A stretch of DNA of 64,000 nt, taken from NCBI GenBank assembly GCA_049315325.1, contig JBMOKJ010000003.1, forward strand, positions 271,760 through 335,759, given 5' to 3'. This DNA is from CAXXIC01 sp049315325 (lineage in GTDB: Bacteria; Bacteroidota; Bacteroidia; Bacteroidales; UBA7332). Numbering within the stretch: position 1 is the first letter of the stretch; every line of letters begins with the position of its first letter. Both the position numbers and the translations under genes were made by a program. This document shows positions 27,189-35,102 of the stretch, piece after piece. The notes under the pieces were generated by a model, which saw nothing but the letters and a program-made list of their open reading frames with translations, did no database searches and had not been told where the DNA came from.

Positions 27189-27941
27189 ATGAAACTTAAC
27201 GGAAAAGTAGCCATTGTTACCGGTGGTGCGCGCGATTTAGGACGTGCAATTTCAATCAAATTAGCTTCTGAAGGAGCTCGTGTTGTGGTAAATTATTTTG
27301 GAAACGAGGAGAATGCCAACGAAACTTTATCGTTGATTCGCCAAGCTGGAGGGGAAGCTATAGCTGTTAAAGGCGATATGACTATTGCATCAGATGTTAA
27401 ACATCTATTCGACGAAGCGGTGAAATCCTTTGGTAGCGAAATTCATATTTTGGTGAACGTAGTGGGTGGCATTGTTGGTCGCAAAACAATTACAGAGCAG
27501 GATGAAGAGTGGTATCACCTGTTGATGGATGTAAATATGAAGAGTTGCTGGTTGTGTACCCGCGAGGCTGTGCCTTATATGCCATCAGGCAGTGCTATCG
27601 TCAATTTCTCATCGTTGGCGGCACGCGATGGTGGCGGGCCTGGAGCATCGCTTTACGCCACAGCAAAAGGAGCCGTGATGACATTCACCCGATCGATGGC
27701 CAAAGAGCTTGGACCAAAAGGGATTCGCGTAAATTCGCTGGCTCCTGGAACTATTGCAACCTCGTTTCATGATCGCTTCAATACTCCTGAAAACAGGGAG
27801 CGAATGAAAGGAATCTATCCCCTACGTCGTGAGGGAGACACTGGCGATATTGCCGATTTAGTTCTATTTCTCTCTGCAAATGATTCCGATTATCTAACAG
27901 GCACGAACATTGATATTAACGGCGGAATGTTTTTTTCTTAA
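27189..27941 (+). CDS. SDR-family oxidoreductase, probable DEH reductase
   Basis: A classical short-chain dehydrogenase of 250 residues. The cofactor motif is VTGGARDLGRA, an NVVG motif takes the NNAG position, the catalytic Ser is in NFSS, and Tyr156 and Lys160 are in YATAK. The end DINGGMFFS is typical. In alginate loci of Bacteroidota and Vibrio an SDR reduces DEH (4-deoxy-L-erythro-5-hexoseulose uronate) to 2-keto-3-deoxygluconate. The order cupin, transporter, SDR with gaps of 10 and 25 bp supports this. KDG kinase and aldolase are not in the window. Confidence 0.88.
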   Translation: MKLNGKVAIVTGGARDLGRAISIKLASEGARVVVNYFGNEENANETLSLIRQAGGEAIAVKGDMTIASDVKHLFDEAVKSFGSEIHILVNVVGGIVGRKTITEQDEEWYHLLMDVNMKSCWLCTREAVPYMPSGSAIVNFSSLAARDGGGPGASLYATAKGAVMTFTRSMAKELGPKGIRVNSLAPGTIATSFHDRFNTPENRERMKGIYPLRREGDTGDIADLVLFLSANDSDYLTGTNIDINGGMFFS

Positions 27942-27960
27942 AGCTCGACCGAATCAAAAC

Positions 27961-27995
27961 AAAAGCACTTACATAAATTTGTAAGTGCTTTTTTT
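27961..27995 (+). terminator. Rho-independent terminator ending the uronate operon
   Basis: AAAGCACTTAC pairs with GTAAGTGCTTT and is followed by a T-run. It lies 20 bp after the SDR stop codon. Confidence 0.9.
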
Positions 27996-28023
27996 GTGAG
28001 TCTGAATTGCAAGAGTGTTTTCC

Positions 28024-28575
28024 CTACTTTTCCCAATCTTCTCTCTTTATCTCGAATTCAAAATTGATAGATTCTATTCCATTTAGTTCGGAGTTTGTTT
28101 CGCCAATTTTGGTGGCTCCTAATTTAAGGATGGCTTTTTGTGAACGAATATTTAAAGCTCCAATATGAAACACAACCGACGAAACGAATTGAAATGCGTA
28201 GTTGAGAAGCAATTTTTTCATGGCGCTGTTGTGTGCGCCACCCCAATATTCACGGGCAATAAACGTGAATCCGATAGCGATGCTTTTCTTTTCAGGAGAA
28301 TATTCGTAGAAGCGTGTGGATCCAATTAATTTGTTGGACGCATTGTCGAATACCAAGAATGCGCCTTTCGATTGCAAAGCACTGTCGAAGAATAGCTGAA
28401 ACCGCTCTTTTTTGTAGCGCTCTTTGTCAGGGTGTTGTTCCCATATAAGAGGATCGGATGCAACCTTATAAAGCCTCTCAAAATCGTCCGATTGCACCGG
28501 TATGAGTCGTACTACGTCGTTTTGTAGTGTCTCTAGTTGTAGGTCAAAATGTGTAGATTCCATCGATTTTTGCAT
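28024..28575 (-). CDS. GNAT acetyltransferase (RimJ/RimL-like)
   Basis: A protein of 183 residues (or 179 from the second Met) of the Acetyltransf_3 type: VRLIPVQSDDFERLY at the start, SDPLIWEQHPD, and the acetyl-CoA-binding strand-loop region FIAREYWGGAHNSAMK before the long helix. ALNIRSQKAILKLGATKIG is the typical C-terminal motif. Such enzymes acetylate amino groups of small molecules or protein N-termini. It points against the uronate operon and is probably ordinary chromosomal sequence next to the integration site. The substrate cannot be inferred. Confidence 0.85.
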   Translation of the reverse strand: MQKSMESTHFDLQLETLQNDVVRLIPVQSDDFERLYKVASDPLIWEQHPDKERYKKERFQLFFDSALQSKGAFLVFDNASNKLIGSTRFYEYSPEKKSIAIGFTFIAREYWGGAHNSAMKKLLLNYAFQFVSSVVFHIGALNIRSQKAILKLGATKIGETNSELNGIESINFEFEIKREDWEK

Positions 28576-28580
28576 TTTCG

Positions 28581-28622
28581 TTAAAACAAAAAACGAGAAT
28601 CATCGGGTGATAATTCTCGTTT
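28581..28622 (-). terminator. Minus-strand terminator, probably of a displaced tRNA gene
   Basis: AAACGAGAAT at 28591-28600 pairs with ATTCTCGTTT at 28613-28622. Read on the minus strand, the hairpin ends in TTTTTTGTTTT, so it terminates transcription coming from the right. The only sequence it could serve is the tRNA-like 3' end at 28629-28643, because the acetyltransferase starts beyond it. Confidence 0.75.
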
Positions 28623-28628
28623 AGAAGT

Positions 28629-28643
28629 GTGACCCGGGAGGGA
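28629..28643 (-). other. Putative attachment site: tRNA 3'-end remnant
   Basis: GTGACCCGGGAGGGA is, on the minus strand, TCCCTCCCGGGTCAC, which looks like the end of a T-arm plus acceptor strand of a tRNA. The rest of a tRNA does not follow on the right, where AT-rich sequence and two recombinase genes begin. This is the expected scar when an element integrates in the 3' end of a tRNA gene: the tRNA body stays at the other end of the element. The second copy was not seen in this window. Confidence 0.6.
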
Positions 28644-28819
28644 ATGAGGCTATAGATTTTAAATTGATTTTATATTTTATAAAATATAATATAAGTAATT
28701 GATTATTAAATATTTAAAGAATATTTTATTATATTTAATAAATGCTATAAATTGCTAGTCTTACTTAAAATGGGTTAGAGATGGGGAAAATATGGGGAAA
28801 TTATTCTTATGTTTGCTCT

Positions 28820-30148
28820 ATGTCCACATTAAACGTATATATTAAAACTACAAATAAAGATAGACCAACGAAAGTACGATTTCGCTATCGCTCTGGGGTT
28901 GATATTGATATCGATTATACCAGTGAAATTCTAGTCAATCCTCAATTCTGGGATTCAAAAAAACAAATTCTCAAAAGATCTTCAAAATTTCCTTCCGAAG
29001 AAATTCTTCACTTGAATTCAATAATCTCAGAAAGGAGAGAAATGATAATGGATATTATAATTTCTGCTGGAATTTCAGCCAAAATTAATTCTAATTATTT
29101 GAATAAACAAGTTCAACTTAGATTGAATCCTCCAAAGACTGAATCCGTAGTAGATACAGACCTTGGATTCTTTGAATTGTTTGATTTATTCCTTACAACA
29201 CATGATTTAAGTGAGAAAAGAATAAATGCTTATTATGTCGTCAAACGAGCATTGGAAAGATTTGAATACATGAAGCAAATAAAAAATAAGAACTTCAGAC
29301 TGAATTTTGATAATATGAATATTGTATTATTGAACGAAATAGAGAAATATCTAGCCATTGAATATTCTTATTTGAACCAAGACAAAAATTTTAAGAAGAA
29401 ATTCCCTAAATATCAATCCAACAAGCCACGTGGAATCAATACAGTCATAGGTATGATGAAAAAGATTCGGGCATTAAATAATTGGGCATATAAAAACGAC
29501 TTTACTCTTGTTGATGCCTTTAAGCGCTATAAAATTAATGAATGCATTTATGGAACGCCAATATATTTAAAGATGAATGAACTAGAAACATTGTATTATT
29601 ATTCCTTTACAGAAAGGCCGCACTTGGAAATTCAACGAGACATCTTTCTATTTCAGTCAATGACTGGGCTAAGGATAGGGGATATGATGAACCTTACAGC
29701 GTTGAATATAATTGACGGATCACTTCACTATGTCCCCCAAAAAACAAAAAAGGAAACTGGGATGACAGTTGTGGTTCCATTAAACAAAATAGCCATCTCC
29801 ATTTTGGAGAAATATAAAAATTATACTGGATCAAGTTTGCTCCCATTCATTAGTATGCAGAAATACAATGATTCACTAAAAGAAATACTTTCCATTGCTG
29901 GCATTAACCGGAGAGTCACTGTATTGAATTCAATTACAAGAGATTATGAGATCAAACCAATTTGTGAAATTGCCAGTTCGCACTTAGCAAGAAGGAATTT
30001 TATTGCCAATATCTATAATTGCGTTCAAGATCAGGCATTAATATCTCTACTAACAGGTCATGTGATTGGAAGTAGGTCATTTGAGAGATACCGTACCATT
30101 GATGAAGATTTGAAGAAATCGGTCGTAAGTCATTTGGAATTCAAATAA
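28820..30148 (+). CDS. Tyrosine recombinase/integrase 1
   Basis: ATG 28820 is chosen over 28781 because the protein then lines up with the second recombinase from its first residues (FRYRSG.. and TSEILV..FWD against FRVRDG.. and TSEIVV..LWD). An arm-binding domain and SAM-like core-binding domain come first. The catalytic domain shows Arg in TGLRIGD, HxxR in SHLARRNF, LTGHVIGS, and the nucleophile Tyr in FERYRTI. It belongs to the phage-integrase-like recombinases of Bacteroidota mobile elements. It is the first gene after the putative attachment site and probably catalyses integration and excision. Confidence 0.9.
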   Translation: MSTLNVYIKTTNKDRPTKVRFRYRSGVDIDIDYTSEILVNPQFWDSKKQILKRSSKFPSEEILHLNSIISERREMIMDIIISAGISAKINSNYLNKQVQLRLNPPKTESVVDTDLGFFELFDLFLTTHDLSEKRINAYYVVKRALERFEYMKQIKNKNFRLNFDNMNIVLLNEIEKYLAIEYSYLNQDKNFKKKFPKYQSNKPRGINTVIGMMKKIRALNNWAYKNDFTLVDAFKRYKINECIYGTPIYLKMNELETLYYYSFTERPHLEIQRDIFLFQSMTGLRIGDMMNLTALNIIDGSLHYVPQKTKKETGMTVVVPLNKIAISILEKYKNYTGSSLLPFISMQKYNDSLKEILSIAGINRRVTVLNSITRDYEIKPICEIASSHLARRNFIANIYNCVQDQALISLLTGHVIGSRSFERYRTIDEDLKKSVVSHLEFK

Positions 30149-30238
30149 TATTTTTTGAATAAACTCAAACTTTTCAATTTCATTGGGATACAATATTCTG
30201 AAAATCGTTCAATCGATAAAAAAAGAATCCAATTATGA

Positions 30239-31663
30239 ATGTTGAAAGTACATGCAATTATCAAGAAATACAAAGCAAAATCTACAGCAAATGTCATGTT
30301 TCGGGTGCGCGATGGTCAAAAGGTTGATTTATCCTACACTAGTGAAATAGTGGTCGAAGTAAGTCTATGGGATAATGAAAATCAAGGATATTCTAGAAAA
30401 GAGACGCTCCAAGATCCTAAAAAAGAGTTGGTCAATCAACAGATTTTTGATATTATCAAAATCCTACGTGAAGTATGTTCCAATAGAGACCAAATGATAA
30501 AACCAACATCAAAATGGTTAAAAGAGCAAGTCTCCCAGTATTTGATAAATAAGAAAAACGATAATGATGTAGGTAATATTAACCTAGTTGATGAGTTTGA
30601 ATACTATATTAAGAATCATGATATTTCTGAGTTAAGACGTAAAAGTTTCAGAACTGTATTTAATAGTTTTGTGAGATTTCAGGATTACTATTCATTGATC
30701 AAAGGTAGAAAGATTGTCTTTAGATATACTGATATTGATTTTACAGTTTTGACGGAGTTTCGTACCTTCCTCCAAAATGAATATAAACTGTGTAAAACCT
30801 TTCCTGAATTGTATAACCTACCAACTGGAGAATCTATCATTAGGAGAGGGAACAATACCATTGTTGGGTACATGAAGAAACTGAATTGTTTTATCAATTA
30901 TTATAAATCAAAGTATAACCAAACATACAATCCGTTTGAGAATTACAACATTGGGTCTGAGGTGTATCAGAACCCAATCGTCTTGACTAAAAATGAATTC
31001 CAAAATTTACAGAATGTTGGGATTGTGGATAAACAACTTCAAATAATCCGTGATGTATTTCTATTGAATTGTATGATAGGATTTCGGGTTACAGATTTTT
31101 TCAATTTGAAACATAGTGATATAATCAATGGTAAGATAGAGTATTATCCAAGTAAAACGAGGAAACACCAAATTAAAGTCAGTGTTCCATTAAATGAAAT
31201 AGCAAAGGAAATCATATTGAAATACCAGAACGATTCTGAATATTTGGTTCCAAGAATGAGTTTGAAAACCTACAGAATTGGATTGAAGAAGTTGTTTAAA
31301 ACTATAGGATTAACAAGAAGAATCTCTAGATTAAATAGTAAATCAAATGAAATTGAGCAAACATCGTTAGACCAGTTAGTCAGTGCTCATCTTGCTCGAA
31401 GAGTCTTTTTATCAACTCTTGTAAATTTGGGTTATAATAGTGAGACAATTTATTCTATGAGTGGTCATAGTGTTAATTCCAAAGAAATTAGTAGATATTA
31501 TAATATTGAAGATTCAACCCAACTAGAATGTGTCAATGGATTAGATCTAAGAATTACTAGACCATTGAACCCTGAATTCAAGATTACAAACGAAACCGAG
31601 ACTGTGAATTTTAATAGAACAGATCACAGTATAGGTCTTTTTGAATTATTGAAAACCGTATAA
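30239..31663 (+). CDS. Tyrosine recombinase/integrase 2
   Basis: A tandem paralogue of the preceding gene, 90 bp downstream. Catalytic residues are visible as Arg in IGFRVTDF, HxxR in SAHLARRVF, MSGHSVNS, and Tyr in ISRYYNIED. The C-terminus is about 30 residues longer. The two proteins are clearly diverged, so this is not a recent duplication. Pairs of this kind may act together on one attachment site or serve separate elements. There is no sign of inactivation. Confidence 0.88.
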   Translation: MLKVHAIIKKYKAKSTANVMFRVRDGQKVDLSYTSEIVVEVSLWDNENQGYSRKETLQDPKKELVNQQIFDIIKILREVCSNRDQMIKPTSKWLKEQVSQYLINKKNDNDVGNINLVDEFEYYIKNHDISELRRKSFRTVFNSFVRFQDYYSLIKGRKIVFRYTDIDFTVLTEFRTFLQNEYKLCKTFPELYNLPTGESIIRRGNNTIVGYMKKLNCFINYYKSKYNQTYNPFENYNIGSEVYQNPIVLTKNEFQNLQNVGIVDKQLQIIRDVFLLNCMIGFRVTDFFNLKHSDIINGKIEYYPSKTRKHQIKVSVPLNEIAKEIILKYQNDSEYLVPRMSLKTYRIGLKKLFKTIGLTRRISRLNSKSNEIEQTSLDQLVSAHLARRVFLSTLVNLGYNSETIYSMSGHSVNSKEISRYYNIEDSTQLECVNGLDLRITRPLNPEFKITNETETVNFNRTDHSIGLFELLKTV

Positions 31664-32111
31664 GATTTATCTCACAATTTGTCAATGTGAGATATGAACA
31701 ACCAGTATATTCTTCAATGACAGGGTTGTAAGTTAAACCCACCTCATTTGGATAGATAAAGCTCTTGTCTATTTATAATCAAGAAAACATAGGTAAATTG
31801 GGTTTGTATCATCTTTTCATATAATCCTAATTTTGTGATAAATATTGTACTCAAGAATACAAACTTTATAGAATGTTTTATTTAAGAAGTGTTTAATTTA
31901 AACCTTTTCGTCTGCCAAATTAGCAAAATTCAAAGCAAACAAACAAAACTACATATCCTTTATATATATTATTTAGTGTTATTTGTACTGCTTTAATGTG
32001 CGGAGCATTATTTTTGTCAAATAACATTAGTAAGCGATTATTTTTTGAAAATTTAATTCATATATTTGTAAAAATAAAGTTTGTAAAAAAATGACTTAAA
32101 AATTTAATTTT
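31664..32111 (+). other. 448-bp AT-rich intergenic region before the conflict cluster
   Basis: No credible gene is seen. TATATTTG at 32061-32068 matches the -7 consensus and could start the operon beginning at 32112, but no TTTG lies 19 bp upstream. A short inverted repeat, TTGTA..TACAA, lies at about 31846-31863. The rest shows no clear structure. Confidence 0.5.
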
Positions 32112-35072
32112 ATGGGAACAATTAAAAAATCAAATGAAGAAGCTCCTAAAAAAAGCATTCTGATTACAGGTGATGTTGCAATGGATAAAAACATTTTCAA
32201 AGGCATCCGTAAATCGCATGAAGTGAAAAAATTTGGGACTGTTATTTTACCAACAAAAGGAGGTTCACATTTATTAAGTGAGATTGTTTCACAAATCCTA
32301 TTAAAGAGAATACCTGTAATAGATTCATTAATAAAAAATGCAGAAAAAGAAAAGGATGAATGTAAAGATGATAAAAAGCTAATCAAAAAGATCGACAAAG
32401 AAATTCAACAATTAATTTGGATAAAAAATGACATTTTGAATTTGGAGAGCAAAAATCCAATCAATTGTCAATATGGATTAAACTTAGATATTTTCAGTCA
32501 GAACAATTTTCCATCATCTTTGGAAACCTATGCAACATGGAACTTAATAAAAGATATGCTTGTTCCAAAACCATATCAAAAAACTTGTGGTGAGAAAACT
32601 GATGCATGGAAAGTAACTGAAATGATAGGTTGGGGACAGGATCAAAAGGAAGAAGTCGAAAAAAACAATACAGAAAAATCAGATGCGAAACATGAAAAAC
32701 CTTTTTCATATAATAACTATATTAATCAAGAGATTGAAAATCCCGATATATTAGTTTTCGACGATGGCGGAAACAGTTTCAGAAACGATGAAAAAGCTTG
32801 GAGTGATTTACTTTACGAAAAAACAGAAAGTAAAGTAGCGAAAGTGCGAAATATTTCACAGATAATTTTAAAAACTGCATATCCGCTTTGTCATGGTAAC
32901 CTTTTTCGCAATCTGACAAAAGATTTTAAAAATAATCTCACAATCGTTACTTCCATCAATGAAATACGTAAAGAAGATGTATTAATTTCGACAGGTGTTT
33001 CGTGGGAACAAACTGCACTCGATCTAGTTTCTGAATTAAAGAATAACAAATCCATCAATCTGCTTTTGAATTGTAAGCGGTTAATTGTAAATTTCCAATC
33101 GGAAGGTGCGCTATATATTGAAACAGGTAATAATAATGAGATAAAAAAATGCCGGCTCATTTTCGATCCAGAACATCTTGAAGGTGACTGGGCTAATACA
33201 GGTAAAATTCAAGGGGATGTTTTTGGTTTAATGTCATGTTTTACCGCTGCTGTTATATATGGGATACAAGATTCATTTGCTAAGGGAAATATTGATGATA
33301 AATTAAATCTTGAAGCTACAATCACTAGTGGTCTGTCGGCAATGAGAAAGTTTAAGATTGTAGGTCATGGAAAGAATGAAAATAATCCGGAGTTTCCATT
33401 CGAAAGCATTTGTTCTGAAATAGTAGCTCCAAACACACAGTTTGCATCGGCGTTTGTACCTATTCCGGATAAAAATCAAAGTACATCAGAATATCTTAAT
33501 CAAAATTGGACAATTCTGGAAGGAAATTATAAACCATCAACAGACAAGAAGCCTGAGCCCTTATTTGATACGGCGTTCCGGTTTGCCCTGTTTGGAGATA
33601 ACGAATTGGTTAACACTCCATTTCTTAAGATTAATTTCCTTACTACCTACGATCGCCACGAAATTGAAGCTTTGCGCAACATACGTAACCTGATTACAGA
33701 TTATGTTCAGGAAAAAAACTCGGAGAAACCTTTATCACTTGCCGTTTTCGGAATGCCTGGTTCAGGAAAATCTTTTGCAGTAAAACAACTTGCCAAGTCA
33801 ATGGACCTACCATTTCTTGAATTCAACCTTTCCCAATTTGCAGATGGTGAATTGGAAGGTGCTTTCCACCAGGTACGCGACAAAGTTCTTGAAGGAAAGA
33901 CGCCTGTTGTTTTCTGGGACGAATTTGATTCGCAAGCCTATAATTGGCTTCAGTATTTACTGGCACCCATGCAGGATGGTAAATTTCAGGAAGGACAAAT
34001 AACGCATCCAATCGGTAAAAGCATTTTTATTTTTGCAGGTGGTACAAGCTATACTTTTGATACTTTTGGAATAAAAGAGCCCAAAATACCTGTTTCAGAT
34101 AAAGAATTAGATTTGAAAAATTACGAAATTCAGTTAAGGACGTACAATGAATTTATTCTAAAAAAAGGACCTGATTTTAAAAGCAGACTTAGTGGTTATC
34201 TGAATATTCAAGGGCCAAACCAGCTTGAAAAATTGGATGAGTTAGGGAAAATAATGAAAGATGATAAAGGAAACGTGGTCTATAATGAAGGAGATATTCA
34301 GTATCCTGTTCGCAGGGCATTGTTTATCAGGGGTATATGCAAGATAAAGGGCGACAAGGAATTAAATATTGATTACGGATTACTGAATGCACTGATAGAA
34401 ACACGAAAATACAGGCATGGTTCCCGTTCATTAGAAAAAATATTGAATTACCTGACTTCAAAAAGTAGCGATAAACTGCAAAGGTCGAATCTGCCTACAG
34501 CAAGTATTTTGGAAATGATGGTAGAACAAGATTTTATTAGTCAGATTGATGGTGATAAATCAATTGAATTCAAGTCCTTTAAAATTGCTCCTCAAATACA
34601 TAGAAACTGGGTAAAAATTGGAGATAATGGAGGATGGAAATTAGAGTATCACAAAGAATATAATTACCTACCTGCGCACATGAAAGTAGATAATATTGAA
34701 GCAGCACGAAGAATACAGAAAGTACTAGATTCTTTAAAACCAGAGCTGGATCTGATAATTATCCCTAAGGACGAAGCTGAATTTTACGAAATTGTTGATT
34801 TTAACAAGATTACAGCAGATGTGAAGCTTATGGAAAGGATGGCAATTGAAGAACACAAGGGGTGGATGAAGACTAAGCAATTGGCCGGTTGGAACTATTC
34901 AAAAGACAGAAATGATGATTTGAAATTACACCCTTGTATGCTCGAATGGGAATCTGGTAAATCTTCACAACTTCCAGAAAATGAGAAAAAAAAGGATGAA
35001 ATAGCAGTTAGTTATTTTGCCGAGGTATTAAAGGAGGCAGGGTTTGTCATTGTAATTAATAAACAAATATGA
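32112..35072 (+). CDS. PfkB-like - AAA+ ATPase - RyR domain protein
   Basis: Residues about 15-440 resemble a ribokinase/PfkB-like fold: KSILITGDVAMDKNI, FDDGGNSFRND, STGVSWEQTALDL, and GKIQGDVFGLMSCFTAAV at the position of the kinase anion-hole region. Residues about 520-700 are an AAA+ ATPase with Walker A GMPGSGKS (G547) and Walker B VVFWDEFDS (about 599-607). A winged-helix-like part follows. Residues about 906-985 are a RyR domain (MERMAIEEHKGWMKTKQ, AGWNY, LPENEKKKDEIA). RyR domains in bacteria are found in conflict systems and are thought to sense nucleotide-type ligands. This is the first gene of a tightly spaced operon. Kinase activity is not assured, since the catalytic Asp position is unclear. 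Confidence 0.8.
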   Translation: MGTIKKSNEEAPKKSILITGDVAMDKNIFKGIRKSHEVKKFGTVILPTKGGSHLLSEIVSQILLKRIPVIDSLIKNAEKEKDECKDDKKLIKKIDKEIQQLIWIKNDILNLESKNPINCQYGLNLDIFSQNNFPSSLETYATWNLIKDMLVPKPYQKTCGEKTDAWKVTEMIGWGQDQKEEVEKNNTEKSDAKHEKPFSYNNYINQEIENPDILVFDDGGNSFRNDEKAWSDLLYEKTESKVAKVRNISQIILKTAYPLCHGNLFRNLTKDFKNNLTIVTSINEIRKEDVLISTGVSWEQTALDLVSELKNNKSINLLLNCKRLIVNFQSEGALYIETGNNNEIKKCRLIFDPEHLEGDWANTGKIQGDVFGLMSCFTAAVIYGIQDSFAKGNIDDKLNLEATITSGLSAMRKFKIVGHGKNENNPEFPFESICSEIVAPNTQFASAFVPIPDKNQSTSEYLNQNWTILEGNYKPSTDKKPEPLFDTAFRFALFGDNELVNTPFLKINFLTTYDRHEIEALRNIRNLITDYVQEKNSEKPLSLAVFGMPGSGKSFAVKQLAKSMDLPFLEFNLSQFADGELEGAFHQVRDKVLEGKTPVVFWDEFDSQAYNWLQYLLAPMQDGKFQEGQITHPIGKSIFIFAGGTSYTFDTFGIKEPKIPVSDKELDLKNYEIQLRTYNEFILKKGPDFKSRLSGYLNIQGPNQLEKLDELGKIMKDDKGNVVYNEGDIQYPVRRALFIRGICKIKGDKELNIDYGLLNALIETRKYRHGSRSLEKILNYLTSKSSDKLQRSNLPTASILEMMVEQDFISQIDGDKSIEFKSFKIAPQIHRNWVKIGDNGGWKLEYHKEYNYLPAHMKVDNIEAARRIQKVLDSLKPELDLIIIPKDEAEFYEIVDFNKITADVKLMERMAIEEHKGWMKTKQLAGWNYSKDRNDDLKLHPCMLEWESGKSSQLPENEKKKDEIAVSYFAEVLKEAGFVIVINKQI

Positions 35073-35102
35073 TGTAGTAAATAACGTTTAATCCCTTTCA
35101 CC

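Noticed and set aside
28781..28819. Earlier start for the first recombinase
   Set aside because: The extra 13 residues do not align with the second recombinase, which matches from ATG 28820 onward.
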